A stretch of DNA of 64,000 nt. Origin: Rhizobium sp. ACO-34A. GTDB lineage: Bacteria; Pseudomonadota; Alphaproteobacteria; Rhizobiales; Rhizobiaceae. Every line of letters begins with the position of its first letter. Positions within the stretch are counted from its first letter, which is position 1. Positions 16,697 to 27,852 of the stretch are shown piece after piece. The notes beneath the pieces were generated by a model. The model saw only the letters and a list, made by a program, of their open reading frames with translations. It did not search any database and was not told the DNA's origin. Location of the stretch: contig CP021371.1 of NCBI GenBank assembly GCA_002600635.1, positions 3,723,001 through 3,787,000 of the forward strand, written 5' to 3'. A program made the translations under genes and the position numbers.

Positions 16697-17118
16697 GTTA
16701 CCCGACTCCGGTCGCAGGCCTCGTCATTCGGTACAACTACTTATGGCACAAGGAAAAAAGCGAAGGATTTTCCTTGGGAAGCAAGGATAGGCCTTGTGCT
16801 ATTGTCGTCTACCATTCCCGCACCAGCGATACGATCGTTGTGCCGATCACGCACTCTCCACCCGAACTTGGCGAAGAAGACCTCTCGATTGAGGTTCCGG
16901 CAGAACTGTCTAGCCAGCTCGGCTTGGACGATGATGCCAACTGGATTCGAGTGAGCGAGGTCAATAGATTCGAGTGGCCCGGTATCCATCTTAGGGCGCT
17001 GCCGTCGGATCCGAACCGTTATGATTATGGAATGGTCCCGCCTGAACTCTTCGAACGGATCAAAGCCAAACTCTATGAGACCATGAAGACCGGCCGGGTG
17101 GCCTTGGCTAAACGCTAG
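16693..17118 (+). CDS. PemK/MazF-type toxin (mRNA interferase-like)
   Basis: This 141-residue protein has features of PemK/MazF-like toxins: an early GLVIRYNYLW strand, KDRPCAIVV (the family's RP motif), VVPITHSPP (the VxPxT/S motif) and a WIRVSEVNRFEWPG segment. Such toxins cleave RNA to arrest growth. It uses a GTG start overlapping the antitoxin stop, ensuring coupled translation. It is longer than classical MazF (about 110 residues), with extra sequence at both ends. No mobile element is visible next to it, so it could be a solitary stabilising module. Confidence 0.72.
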   Translation: MSYPTPVAGLVIRYNYLWHKEKSEGFSLGSKDRPCAIVVYHSRTSDTIVVPITHSPPELGEEDLSIEVPAELSSQLGLDDDANWIRVSEVNRFEWPGIHLRALPSDPNRYDYGMVPPELFERIKAKLYETMKTGRVALAKR

Positions 17119-17257
17119 TTGACGTGTAGCGTGCATGGCGTGCTTGCGCCGCACCACCCGTCTCCGACTTTCGGCCGGGATGATCGCCCCGGCCGGATCA
17201 TGCTAAGCCTTTGAGCGAACGCCGTTCGGGAGAAACGGCGGAATGCGGAGGAGTAGC

Positions 17258-18397
17258 ATGGATTTCAACCTGAGCGATCAGCAGCAGGCCTTCGTCGACA
17301 TGGCGACGGAATTCGCCGACGATGAACTGGCGCCCTTTGCGCTGGAGTGGGACCAGAAGAAGCACTTCCCCATCGACACGCTGAGAAAGGCGGGAGGCCT
17401 CGGCCTCGGTGCGATTTGCGTGGCGGACGATGTCGGCGGCTCCGGTCTCGGACGGCTGGACACCGCTCTCATCATCGAAGCGCTCGCCACCGGCTGCCCG
17501 ACGGTCGCCGCCTATATCTCCATCCATAACATGTGCGCGACGATGATCGACCGCTACGGCACGCCCGAGCAGCGCGAGGAACATCTGCCCGCCCTTGCCA
17601 CAATGGACGCGCTGGCGAGCTACTGCCTGACGGAGCCCGGCTGCGGCTCGGATGCGGCGGCGCTCAAAACCCGCGCCGTGCGCGATGGCGACGATTACGT
17701 GCTGACCGGCCAGAAGCAGTTCATCTCCGGCGCCGGAACAAGCGCCCTTTACATCGTCATGGCCCGCACCGGCGAGGACGGGCCGAAGGGGATCTCCGCC
17801 TTCCTCGTATCAGGCGACGCAAAAGGTCTCACCTTCGGCGCCAACGAGAAGAAGATGGGCTGGAACGCCCAGCCCACCCGCGCCGTCATGCTGGATGGCG
17901 TGCGGGTGCCCGCAAGCCAGCGGCTCGGCGCCGAGGGCGAAGGCTTCCGCATCGCCATGTCCGGGCTCGACGGCGGCCGCCTCAACATTGCAGCGGCCTC
18001 GCTCGGCGGGGCGCGCGCAGCGTTCAGGAAGGCGACGACCTATGTTCAGGAACGCAAGGCTTTCGGCCATGCGCTTGCCGATTTCCAGTCCCTGCAATTC
18101 ACGCTTGCCGATATGGCAATCGACCTGGAAGCGGCACGCACCTTCCTCTGGCGCGCCGCAACCGCGCTCGATGACAAGGCGTCAGACGCCACCGTTCTCT
18201 GCGCAATGGCCAAGCGGTTGGTGACCGACCGGTGCTTCACGGTTGCCAACCAGGCCTTGCAGCTGCATGGCGGCTATGGCTATCTCGCTGAATACGGCAT
18301 TGAAAAGATCATCAGGGATCTGCGTGTGCACCAGATCCTCGAGGGGACCAACGAGATCATGCGGGTGATCGTCGCCCGCTCCATTCTTGGAAGATAA
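17258..18397 (+). CDS. Acyl-CoA dehydrogenase (isobutyryl-CoA dehydrogenase-like)
   Basis: This 379-residue FAD-dependent acyl-CoA dehydrogenase has the family signatures CLTEPGCGSDAA and LHGGYGYLAEY, and the catalytic glutamate in ILEGTNEIMRVI. The ATG at 17258 follows a strong GGAGGAG site. The gene immediately downstream is a 3-hydroxyisobutyryl-CoA hydrolase, which points to the branched-chain (valine) pathway, where this enzyme would turn isobutyryl-CoA into methacrylyl-CoA. Related short-branched acyl-CoAs could also be used. Electrons pass to ETF. It starts 139 bases after the toxin gene and probably has its own promoter. Confidence 0.88.
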   Translation: MDFNLSDQQQAFVDMATEFADDELAPFALEWDQKKHFPIDTLRKAGGLGLGAICVADDVGGSGLGRLDTALIIEALATGCPTVAAYISIHNMCATMIDRYGTPEQREEHLPALATMDALASYCLTEPGCGSDAAALKTRAVRDGDDYVLTGQKQFISGAGTSALYIVMARTGEDGPKGISAFLVSGDAKGLTFGANEKKMGWNAQPTRAVMLDGVRVPASQRLGAEGEGFRIAMSGLDGGRLNIAAASLGGARAAFRKATTYVQERKAFGHALADFQSLQFTLADMAIDLEAARTFLWRAATALDDKASDATVLCAMAKRLVTDRCFTVANQALQLHGGYGYLAEYGIEKIIRDLRVHQILEGTNEIMRVIVARSILGR

Positions 18398-18426
18398 AGG
18401 CCAGCACACTCAGGGGGAGACGGAAC

Positions 18427-19500
18427 ATGCGCTATCTTTCGGCGGAAATGACGGGCGAGGATGTGCTGACGGGACGGCAGGGCAGCCTCGGCCTGATCCT
18501 GCTCAACCGCCCACGGGTGCTGAACAGCCTGTCGCTCGACATGGTGAAGGCCATCGAGACCGCGCTGGACCGTTTCGAAAAGGACCCCGAAATCGCCGCC
18601 GTTCTGATGACTGGCGAAGGCGAACGCGGCCTTTGCGCCGGTGGAGACATCCGCAGCTTCTATGAAAGCGGCAAGGCCGGTGACGGACGCGCGGCCGATT
18701 TCCTGCGGGCGGAATACCGCATGAATGCCCATATCGCCTCCTATTCGAAACCCTATGTGGTCTTCATGGAAGGCATCACCATGGGCGGAGGCGTCGGCGT
18801 ATCCAGCCACGGAAGCCACCGCATCGTGACCGACACGACGAAGCTCGCCATGCCGGAAACCGGCATCGGCTTCTTTCCCGACATCGGCGCTACATGGCTT
18901 CTGGCGAAAGCGCCGGGCGAACTCGGCACGCTGATGGGCCTGACTGGCGAGGCGATCGGTGCGGCCGATGCCATCGAAGCCTGCTTCGCCGACTGGTTCG
19001 TGCCGGCCACAGCGCTTGCCGATCTTGCCGAGAAGCTGACAATCCTTCTGCCCGGCACGACCCACAAGGACGTTTCCCTGCTGGTGGACGCAGCCGCAAC
19101 TCCGCCGCCGAAAGGCGACTTCGCCGATAACCGGGCACTGATCGATCGGTGCTTCTGTTTCGACACCGTCGAGGAGATCGAGGCCGCCCTTGCGGCGGAG
19201 GCGAACCCGTTTGCGGAAAAGATCCGCTCCGCCATGATGGTGAAATCGCCGACCAGCTTGAAGGTGACGCTGGCGCTCCTGAGAGCTGCGCGCAAATCGA
19301 CCGACCTCAGAACCTGTCTTGAACGCGAATTCGCCGCAACCGCCCGGATCCTGCACACGCCGGACTTCTACGAGGGCATCCGCGCCGCCATCATCGACAA
19401 GGACCGCAATCCGAAGTGGTCGCCGCCGAGCCTCGACGCCATCGGCCCCGGCATCGTCGAGCCCTTCTTCCAGCCGCACCCGCAGCCCTTGTTCGGCTGA
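18427..19500 (+). CDS. 3-hydroxyisobutyryl-CoA hydrolase
   Basis: This is a 357-residue crotonase-fold enzyme of HIBCH length. The oxyanion-hole motifs are GLCAGGDIRSFYE and GGGVGVSSHG, and PETGIGFFPDIGA is typical of the hydrolase subgroup rather than of enoyl-CoA hydratases (about 260 residues). It releases 3-hydroxyisobutyrate from its CoA ester in valine breakdown. The GGGGGAGAC ribosome site lies 29 bases after the acyl-CoA dehydrogenase stop. The next enzyme of the pathway, 3-hydroxyisobutyrate dehydrogenase, is at 38182, about 19 kb away. No separate hydratase is present here. The gene converges on the RidA-like gene with two bases between stops. Confidence 0.88.
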   Translation: MRYLSAEMTGEDVLTGRQGSLGLILLNRPRVLNSLSLDMVKAIETALDRFEKDPEIAAVLMTGEGERGLCAGGDIRSFYESGKAGDGRAADFLRAEYRMNAHIASYSKPYVVFMEGITMGGGVGVSSHGSHRIVTDTTKLAMPETGIGFFPDIGATWLLAKAPGELGTLMGLTGEAIGAADAIEACFADWFVPATALADLAEKLTILLPGTTHKDVSLLVDAAATPPPKGDFADNRALIDRCFCFDTVEEIEAALAAEANPFAEKIRSAMMVKSPTSLKVTLALLRAARKSTDLRTCLEREFAATARILHTPDFYEGIRAAIIDKDRNPKWSPPSLDAIGPGIVEPFFQPHPQPLFG

Positions 19501-19502
19501 AC

Positions 19503-19910
19503 TCAGGTCGGCAGGCGAACCACCATCTCCATTTCCATCTGGAGATCCGGTCCGGCAAGCGCGGCAACGCCGATGCCGGTCAGGCTTGGCTTCGCGCCAT
19601 CCAGAAAAGCGAGCACGACCGGCATCGCTTCTCCGACCCGTTCCGGTGTCAGGTCGGTGACGTAAAGCCGCACCATGACGATGTCGCCGGGCGTCGCCCC
19701 GACCGCATCGAGCGCCGACTTTGCATTTGCGACGACCAGTCGCGCCTGTTCGGCAAGGTCTTCCGGCGCGCGCTCGCCGCCCGTCTGCCATGCCACCTGC
19801 CCCGAGATGAAGGCAAGCCGCCCCGGCTCCACGGTGGTAATCTGCGAATAACCCAGCGCACCCGCATCGGGCAGCGTCGGCGGGTTCAAACGGCCAAGGG
19901 TTTGTGTCAT
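19503..19910 (-). CDS. RidA/YjgF-family protein
   Basis: This 135-residue protein of the YjgF/YER057c/UK114 family has the motif region FISGQVAW near residue 35, VRLYVTDL, and a C-terminal MEMEMVV strand. Family members hydrolyse reactive enamine/imine intermediates or act in specialised degradation steps. The usual conserved C-terminal arginine of true RidA (context R-E/P) is not clearly in place, so it may belong to one of the Rid2-7 subgroups with other activity. A GGAG site precedes the ATG at 19910. It diverges from a LysR gene, a layout suggesting that regulator controls it. Confidence 0.85.
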   Translation of the reverse strand: MTQTLGRLNPPTLPDAGALGYSQITTVEPGRLAFISGQVAWQTGGERAPEDLAEQARLVVANAKSALDAVGATPGDIVMVRLYVTDLTPERVGEAMPVVLAFLDGAKPSLTGIGVAALAGPDLQMEMEMVVRLPT

Positions 19911-20029
19911 GTCTCCGTTCCTTCCTGTCGTCATCGGCGGGTCATCTCGCGGCCTGCGCCGGACGGGATTGCTATAGCCGGTCGATTGACGAACGGACGA
20001 CGACACAGAAGCGAACCATCGGAGGGTTC

Positions 20030-20926
20030 ATGCTGCGCGCCAATCTGAGCGATATCCAGGTCTTCATGGCCGTCGTCGATGCCGGAAGCTTCGTTGCCGG
20101 AGGCAAGGCCATGGGGCTGTCCCGCTCGGCAGCGGGAAAGGCGGTTCTCCGCCTTGAAGAGCGCCTCGGAACGCGCCTCCTCAACCGCACCACACGCACG
20201 CTCAGCCTGACCGACGAAGGCCGGATATTCTACCAGCACGGACTACGGATCTTCGCCACCGTCGACGAGGCCGAAGCAAGCATCGCCGGAACCACCGGCA
20301 CCCCGCGCGGAGTGCTGCGGCTGACAGTACCCGACGCTTTCGGGCGGCTGGTCCTGCTTCCCCTCATCCGCAGATATCTGGAGGCATGGCCCGAAGTGCA
20401 GGTGGAGGTGAGTTTCACCGATCGTGTCGAGGATATCGTCGAGGAAGGCTTCGACCTCGCCATCCGGATCGGCGTCACGACCTCCGATTCCCGCATGGTG
20501 TCCCGCGTCGTCGCCCGTTTCAGGGCGCTGCTCTGCGCCGCGCCCTCTTATCTCGCCGAGCGCGGTGAGCCTGAAGATGTCGACGATCTCACCAGCCATG
20601 ACTGCCTGATCTTCACCAGCCGGAACCGGCGACAGGGCTGGCGCTTTCCCGGCAAGGATGGCGGCTGGATCAAGGCACCCGGTCGCAGCCGCCTGCGGCT
20701 GGACAGCGGGGAAGCGCTCAGGGATGCCGCCGTCGCGGGGCTCGGTATCGCCCTTCTTCCCGATTTCCTCGTGGCAAGGGATCTCGCCGAAGGCCGCCTG
20801 CGGCAGGTGCTTCCCGAGCTCCAGTCCGGCGACGTCAACATCGTCGCGCTCTATCCCGACAAACGCCTGCTGGAACCCCGCGTCAGACGTTTCATCGACC
20901 TGATGACGGAAGAGCTGCGTCCCTGA
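20030..20926 (+). CDS. LysR-family transcriptional regulator
   Basis: This is a 298-residue LysR regulator of standard length. The HTH lies at about residues 7-65 (SFVAGGKAMGLSRSAAGKAVLRLEERLG, with TLSLTDEG as the wing), followed by an effector domain with VRLAIRIG-type strands. GGAGGG lies just before the ATG at 20030. It diverges from the RidA-like gene across about 120 bases, which would contain both promoters and the regulator's site. The effector is unknown. A DHCLIF-like SHDCLIF segment resembles the aromatic-compound subgroup, but this is weak. Confidence 0.9.
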   Translation: MLRANLSDIQVFMAVVDAGSFVAGGKAMGLSRSAAGKAVLRLEERLGTRLLNRTTRTLSLTDEGRIFYQHGLRIFATVDEAEASIAGTTGTPRGVLRLTVPDAFGRLVLLPLIRRYLEAWPEVQVEVSFTDRVEDIVEEGFDLAIRIGVTTSDSRMVSRVVARFRALLCAAPSYLAERGEPEDVDDLTSHDCLIFTSRNRRQGWRFPGKDGGWIKAPGRSRLRLDSGEALRDAAVAGLGIALLPDFLVARDLAEGRLRQVLPELQSGDVNIVALYPDKRLLEPRVRRFIDLMTEELRP

Positions 20927-20956
20927 TTTCGAGCTGATAACGGCGCGATCCGGCGC

Positions 20957-22366
20957 TCACTCGATCTCGTAGGGGTTGGCGTTGCGAACCTTGTGATCCA
21001 CCACCAGCCGGTGCTTGAGCGGCGGCACGGCGCGGCTGGTGCATTTCACCCGCTCGCAGATCCGGCAGGAAATGCCGATCGGATCGAACCCCGCCCGGTT
21101 GGAAAGATCGAGATCGTCGGCATAGACGAACTGGTCGGCGTAGGAAACCTCGCAGCCGAGCGCCAGCGCGTAACGCGGCTGCGCCGCCCGGAAGCCGAGC
21201 GTACCCTTGTTCACCTGCGTGGCGATGCAGAGATAGCGCACGCCGTCAGGCGTCTCCGCGAGCTGGCGGATGATGCGGCCCGGCGCCTCGAAGGCCTGAT
21301 GCGCATTCCACAGCGGACAGGCAGCACCAAAGCGGGCGAACTGCAGGCGGGCGGCGCTATGCCGCTTGGTGATGTTGCCGGCCCGGTCGATACGGGCGAA
21401 AAAGATCGGCACTCCCTTCTGCCCCGGACGCTGCAGCGTCGACAGCCGGTGACAGACCTGCTCCAGCGACGCCCCGAAACGGGCCGCCAGCAATTCGATA
21501 TCGTGGCGCAGTTCCCGCGCCGCCTGCAGGAAGTTGCGATAGGGCAGGATCAGCGCACCGGCGAAATAGTTGTGCAGCCCGATGCGACAGATCTCCACCG
21601 CTTCCTCGGTGCGGAACCCCGCCGACTTCAGCACCTGATCGATCTTCGTTTCCGCATGAAGCTGGGCGGTCTGCGTGGCGATCTGGAAGTCCCGCGTCGG
21701 CGCGGAAGCATAGCGGCTGAGCGTGAGAATGCGCGATTTCGGATCGTAGCGGCGGATCGCTTCGTCGCCGGCATCGCCGCGCACCACGCGAACCCCGTAG
21801 CGGCTTTCGAGGAAGCCGGTCATCGCCGCGTAATTCTCGCCCTCGCCGAGCTTGAGTTCCGCCGCCAGTCCTTCGGCCATCTGGTCGATGTCATGGATGT
21901 AGTTATCGACGAAGTGAAAGAAGTCCCGCACCTCCTCGTAGGAAGTCGTCTCGTTGGCCGTCGCGGCACCCGCGCGGTCGGCATAGCTCGCCAGCTGCTC
22001 GCCGTTTCGCCGATAGGCCTGGTGACAGTTGATCAGCGCATGGGCGAAACCCGGCGCGTTCTGGGTGATGAGCTTCAGTTCCTGCAGGCTCGGCGAATAG
22101 GTTTCGAACAGCGGATCCGAAAGCGCCTCCGTCAGCGCCGAAAGCAGGCGGTCGTTCTGGCCGGAGGAAAGCTCGGTGATATCGATCCCGAATTTCTCCG
22201 CGAGCGCCAGAAGCACCGAGGCCGAAACCGGCCGCTGGTTGTTTTCGATCTGGTTGAGATAGCTGGTCGAGATACCGATCATGTCGGCAAACTGGGCCTG
22301 CGTGTTGCCACTCGCCTGCCTGATTTCGCGGACCTTGCGGCCGATGAAGAGCTTGCCGATCGCCAT
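20957..22366 (-). CDS. pccR: Short-chain fatty acyl-CoA regulator (ScfR family, PccR-like)
   Basis: This 469-residue regulator has an XRE-type HTH at about residues 8-62 ([23 protein letters not shown]), an IrrE-like middle domain, and a C-terminal domain ending with the cysteine cluster [10 protein letters not shown], the ScfR layout. In Rhodobacter, PccR activates pccB in response to propionyl-CoA assimilation. The gene diverges from pccB by 134 bases, as expected. I chose the ATG at 22366 over the in-frame TTG six bases upstream; no clear ribosome site is visible and a TTTGCAAT box touches the start codon, which suggests autoregulation. Confidence 0.85.
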   Translation of the reverse strand: MAIGKLFIGRKVREIRQASGNTQAQFADMIGISTSYLNQIENNQRPVSASVLLALAEKFGIDITELSSGQNDRLLSALTEALSDPLFETYSPSLQELKLITQNAPGFAHALINCHQAYRRNGEQLASYADRAGAATANETTSYEEVRDFFHFVDNYIHDIDQMAEGLAAELKLGEGENYAAMTGFLESRYGVRVVRGDAGDEAIRRYDPKSRILTLSRYASAPTRDFQIATQTAQLHAETKIDQVLKSAGFRTEEAVEICRIGLHNYFAGALILPYRNFLQAARELRHDIELLAARFGASLEQVCHRLSTLQRPGQKGVPIFFARIDRAGNITKRHSAARLQFARFGAACPLWNAHQAFEAPGRIIRQLAETPDGVRYLCIATQVNKGTLGFRAAQPRYALALGCEVSYADQFVYADDLDLSNRAGFDPIGISCRICERVKCTSRAVPPLKHRLVVDHKVRNANPYEIE

Positions 22367-22395
22367 TTGCAATTTCGCATTTTTCAGTTTGCAAA
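22366..22395. promoter_or_regulatory. Candidate PccR binding sites (TTTGCAAA boxes)
   Basis: TTTGCAAA at 22388-22395 is a perfect palindrome. A near copy, TTTGCAAT (22366-22373), lies 22 bases away (two helical turns) and touches the regulator's start codon. A TTTGCAAA-type motif has been reported for PccR of Rhodobacter sphaeroides. The AT-rich DNA between regulator and pccB is the only gap where the divergent promoters can sit. Confidence 0.6.
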
Positions 22396-22500
22396 TTTAT
22401 AAATCCACAATTGCACCTGTTCAATCATTTTCTTTGCCTCGCCAGACGTTTAAGGGCACAAATCATCCTGAAAAGCTTCATGAATATGTCGGGAGGCAGC

Positions 22501-24033
22501 ATGCGAACGGTATTGGAACAGCTCGAGGCGCGTCGCGCCGAGGCGCATCTCGGCGGCGGCCAGCGCCGCATCGACGCCCAGCACGCCAAGGGCAAGCTGA
22601 CGGCGCGCGAGCGCATCGAGGTTCTGCTCGATGAGGGCTCCTTCGAAGAATACGACATGTATGTCACCCATCGCTGCACCGATTTCGGCATGGAAAACCA
22701 GAAGGTCGCCGGCGACGGCGTCGTCACCGGCTGGGGCACGATCAACGGCCGTCAGGTCTATGTCTTCTCCCAGGATTTCACCGTCCTCGGCGGCTCGCTG
22801 TCCGAGACCCATGCCCAGAAGATCTGCAAGATCATGGACATGGCGATGAAGAACGGCGCTCCGGTGATCGGCCTCAACGATTCGGGCGGCGCCCGCATCC
22901 AGGAAGGCGTCGCCTCGCTCGCCGGCTATGCCGATGTGTTCAAGCGCAATGTCGATGCCTCCGGCGTCGTGCCGCAGATCTCCGTCATCATGGGCCCCTG
23001 CGCCGGCGGCGCGGTCTATTCGCCTGCCATGACCGATTTCATCTTCATGGTGCGCGACAGCTCCTACATGTTCGTGACCGGTCCCGACGTCGTGAAAACG
23101 GTGACGAACGAGATCGTCACGGCCGAGGAGCTTGGCGGCGCATCGACCCACACCAAGAAGTCGTCGGTTGCCGATGGCGCCTATGAAAACGACATCGAGG
23201 CGCTGGAACAGGTTCGCCTGCTGTTCGATTTCCTGCCGCTCAACAACCGCGAAAAGCCGCCGCTTCGTCCCTTCCATGACGACCCGGCCCGCATCGAGAA
23301 CCGCCTCGACACCCTGATCCCGGACAGTTCCAACAAGCCCTACGACATGAAGGAGCTGATCTACGCTCTGGCCGACGAGGGCGATTTCTTCGAGATCCAG
23401 GAAGCCTTCGCCCGGAACATCATCACCGGCTTCCTCCGGCTGGAAGGCCAGACGGTCGGCGTCGTCGCCAACCAGCCGATGGTGCTCGCCGGCTGCCTCG
23501 ATATCGACAGTTCGCGCAAGGCCGCCCGCTTCGTCCGCTTCTGCGACGCCTTCAACATTCCGATCCTGACGCTGGTCGATGTTCCCGGCTTCCTGCCCGG
23601 CACCAGCCAGGAATATGGCGGCGTCATCAAGCATGGCGCGAAGCTGCTCTTCGCCTATAGCCAGGCCACTGTTCCGATGGTGACGCTGATCACCCGCAAG
23701 GCCTATGGCGGCGCCTACGACGTCATGGCCTCCAAGCACATCGGCGCCGACATCAACTATGCATGGCCGACCGCCGAGATCGCCGTCATGGGCGCCAAGG
23801 GCGCGACCGAAATCCTCTATCGCTCCGAGCTGAACGATCCCGAAAAGATCGCCGCCCGCACGAAGGAATACGAGGAACGCTTCGCCAACCCCTTCGTCGC
23901 CGCCGAACGCGGCTTCATCGACGAAGTCATCATGCCGCATTCCTCGCGCCGCCGCATCGCCCGTGCCTTCGCCTCGCTGCGCAACAAGCAGCTCGGCACG
24001 CACTGGAAGAAGCACGACACGATCCCGTTGTAA
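22501..24033 (+). CDS. pccB: Propionyl-CoA carboxylase, carboxyltransferase (beta) subunit
   Basis: This 510-residue biotin-dependent carboxyltransferase moves the carboxyl group from carboxybiotin to propionyl-CoA, giving methylmalonyl-CoA. Family motifs are [11 protein letters not shown] in the N-terminal half, [12 protein letters not shown], and [16 protein letters not shown] and [13 protein letters not shown] in the C-terminal half. The ATG at 22501 follows GGGAGG; the longer frame upstream is not supported. It diverges from the ScfR regulator and is separated from pccA by two or three small genes. The length is typical. Confidence 0.95.
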   Translation: MRTVLEQLEARRAEAHLGGGQRRIDAQHAKGKLTARERIEVLLDEGSFEEYDMYVTHRCTDFGMENQKVAGDGVVTGWGTINGRQVYVFSQDFTVLGGSLSETHAQKICKIMDMAMKNGAPVIGLNDSGGARIQEGVASLAGYADVFKRNVDASGVVPQISVIMGPCAGGAVYSPAMTDFIFMVRDSSYMFVTGPDVVKTVTNEIVTAEELGGASTHTKKSSVADGAYENDIEALEQVRLLFDFLPLNNREKPPLRPFHDDPARIENRLDTLIPDSSNKPYDMKELIYALADEGDFFEIQEAFARNIITGFLRLEGQTVGVVANQPMVLAGCLDIDSSRKAARFVRFCDAFNIPILTLVDVPGFLPGTSQEYGGVIKHGAKLLFAYSQATVPMVTLITRKAYGGAYDVMASKHIGADINYAWPTAEIAVMGAKGATEILYRSELNDPEKIAARTKEYEERFANPFVAAERGFIDEVIMPHSSRRRIARAFASLRNKQLGTHWKKHDTIPL

Positions 24034-24044
24034 GGGAGAGACCG

Positions 24045-24422
24045 ATGGCCGACCTTCCCGACATGACCAAGCACAAGGGCTTCCCCTCCGGGATGCCCGG
24101 CACCGGCGTGCAGTTCACGATCCGCCGCGCCAATCCGAAGGGCGTGACCCCGCTCAAGGCCCTGCCTCGCAAGGCCCGCCCGGGCACCAAGGAACACCGC
24201 ATCGACGCGGCCTTCCTGCATGCCCTCTGGCACCATTTCGGCGACGAGCCCTTCGAGCGTGGCAACCTGGATGCCGCCAGACTGAACCTTCTTTTCGGCC
24301 GTGAAGTCCTTCCGGCCGACAAGGATTTCGATCCGCTTTCCTACGAGTCCATGCTGGTGATCAACGAAAAGATCGCCCGGCAGAACTTCCCGGAATCATT
24401 TGACGACGTATTCGAGGTGTGA
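24045..24422 (+). CDS. Conserved-type small protein of unknown function in pcc operon
   Basis: This 125-residue protein starts 11 bases after pccB behind GGGAGAG. It is basic at the N-terminus (HKGFPSGMPGTGVQFTIRR), has a histidine-rich AFLHALWHHFGDEPFERG segment, and an acidic C-terminus (ESFDDVFEV). There is no signal peptide or membrane segment. I do not recognise a domain. The setting, between pccB and pccA genes, suggests a role with propionyl-CoA carboxylase or simple co-expression. Good codon usage and spacing make it a real gene. Confidence 0.7.
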   Translation: MADLPDMTKHKGFPSGMPGTGVQFTIRRANPKGVTPLKALPRKARPGTKEHRIDAAFLHALWHHFGDEPFERGNLDAARLNLLFGREVLPADKDFDPLSYESMLVINEKIARQNFPESFDDVFEV

Positions 24423-24424
24423 CG

Positions 24425-24511
24425 GTGACCATCAAGAAAATCCTCATCGCCTCGTTGCGCGGCAAACAGTTCGGTTCGCACTCGGCGAAACACGACTCGA
24501 GCCCGCTGTAA
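24425..24511 (+). CDS. Tiny open frame resembling the pccA N-terminus
   Basis: A GTG-started frame of 28 residues (VTIKKILIASLRGKQ...) begins two bases after the previous stop. Its first residues resemble the start of PccA (MIKKLLIANRGE), and 18 of 21 bases match over ATCAAGAAAATCCTCATCGCC. It may be a remnant of a pccA 5' end, or a chance or real microprotein. The match is too short to decide. Confidence 0.3.
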   Translation: MTIKKILIASLRGKQFGSHSAKHDSSPL

Positions 24512-24544
24512 GCGGCATCACGGTCAACCCTGACGGAGGACGGG

Positions 24545-25092
24545 ATGTCGACGCAGACGAGTAAATTTCTGAGCTATGTCCTGCGCCACGCGCCGGAGAG
24601 CATTGGCCTTTCTCTCGACCAGCAAGGTTGGGCGGAGATCAGCGAATTGCTCGAAAGGGCCCGCCTCGACGGTCACGCACTGGATCTCGCCAGCCTTCAG
24701 CGCATCGTGGCCGAAAGCGACAAGAAGCGGTTCACGATTTCCGAGGATGGGAAGCGTATCCGCGCCGCTCAGGGCCATTCGGTCAACGTCGACCTCGGCC
24801 TCCAGTCCAGTCAGCCGCCGGATACCCTTTACCATGGAACCGCGACACGCTTTCTCGAAAGCATCAAGACGCAGGGCCTCGTATCCGGGAGCCGCCAGCA
24901 GGTTCATCTTTCGAACGACGTCGCCACCGCCCGGAACGTTGGCCAGAGGCACGGCAAGCCGGTCGTGTTGACCATCAACACCGGCCGAATGTTTGCCGAC
25001 GGCCAGAAGTTCTACTTCACCGATAACAGCGTTTGGCTGACCGATGCCGTTCCGGCCAGCTACATCTCATTCCCGTCTGACGGAGAACAAGC

Positions 25093-25096
<4 letters not shown>
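24545..25096 (+). CDS. kptA: RNA 2'-phosphotransferase (Tpt1/KptA family)
   Basis: This 183-residue protein is of KptA length. The N-terminal winged-helix part has KFLSYVLRHAPE (R14, H15 of the catalytic set), then DQQGWAEISELL, KKRFTIS, an IRAAQGHSVNVD loop and YHGTATRFLESI, the ADP-ribosyltransferase-like NAD site. Tpt1 removes an internal 2'-phosphate from RNA using NAD; in bacteria the natural substrate is unclear. It starts behind GGAGGA and overlaps pccA by four bases (ATGA), so it is translated as part of the propionyl-CoA carboxylase operon, an unusual place for an RNA enzyme. Confidence 0.88.
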
Positions 25097-27099
<2,003 letters not shown>

Positions 27100-27110
27100 G
27101 CCAGCGAATT

Positions 27111-27283
27111 TGCCCCTCACCCTGACCCTCTCCCCGCAAGCAGGGAGAGGGAACGGCCGGGGCGGTGCCGCAAGCCCCTTCTCCCCGCCTGTGGCGGCAG
27201 GAAATGGTCGGGGCGGCACGACAGGATCCCCTTCTCCCCGCTTGCGGGGAGAAGGGTCCGCAGGACGCAGGCGGATGAGGGGC
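27111..27283. repeat. Palindromic intergenic repeat, family B
   Basis: It starts with CCCCTCACCCTGACCCTCTC eleven bases after pccA. A stem CCCCGCAAGCAGGGAG is followed by a damaged arm (CCCCGCCTGTGGCGGC) and a perfect stem, CTTCTCCCCGCTTGCGGGGAGAAGG, ending GATGAGGGG. It is longer than the other family B copies because of an extra half. Confidence 0.85.
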
Positions 27284-27743
27284 GCAAGCTCATCGGAAAA
27301 CGGGGAAAGAAATCAGAACTTCCTCTTTGTTTTCAACCTCACCCCCCACCATTCGTCCCCGGCCGATTGCGTCATGTCACCATGGCGCCGTTGCTTCATC
27401 GGATACACTGCGAGGCGTCGCGGCGAGAGGCAACCGGCGCCCGGTGCGGGGATAAGACGCAAGAGCCGTATCGGGGGTTCGTGGAATTGGGTCCTCTCGC
27501 TGAGAAAGCGACGTGCCGTTGCGGTACAAAGGCGGGCGGCAGCCGGTGAAACCCCGGCGCCCTGTGAAACCCGGCAAGAAGGCTGCCAGACGCGGCCTTG
27601 ACTGCCGGACGCGGAATCGGGACGAGCCGATTCCAGTCCGCACGAGGAACCGGTTTGCGGGCAAAAACCGCTGAACGGGGTGCCGGAAGGTGCCACCTTT
27701 TATACACAAAACGAGGCAGCTCCGGCTCCCCGTCCGACTTAAA
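27284..27743. other. Unexplained 460-base gap upstream of methylmalonyl-CoA mutase gene
   Basis: No gene with a family motif is seen on either strand. The stretch has GGCAGCCGGTGAAACCCCGG and nearby short complementary segments, but not the conserved cobalamin-riboswitch boxes one might expect before a B12-enzyme gene. Codon-like structure is poor. It may hold a long untranslated leader or the relic of a gene. Confidence 0.4.
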
Positions 27744-27788
27744 GCATGTTGCGCAAAAGTGTTGAGCGGTTTTGCGGCAACGACATGC
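27744..27788. repeat. Short hairpin repeat, family D
   Basis: GCATGTTGCGCAAAA pairs imperfectly with TTTTGCGGCAACGACATGC around the loop GTGTTGAGCGG. The copy at 47329-47369 has nearly the same loop (GTGTGAAGCGG) with a different outer stem. It lies 64 bases upstream of the mutase start. Confidence 0.75.
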
Positions 27789-27852
27789 GACAAGACAGAG
27801 TTTCCAAAGCCACGGCCCCGCGCGCGTGGTTAAAGGCGCAGGAGGAAAATGG

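Noticed and set aside
27500..27600. Possible cobalamin riboswitch before the methylmalonyl-CoA mutase gene (GCCGGTGAAACCCCGG)
   Set aside because: The conserved B12-box and the other spaced core elements are not present, and it is over 250 bases from the start codon.
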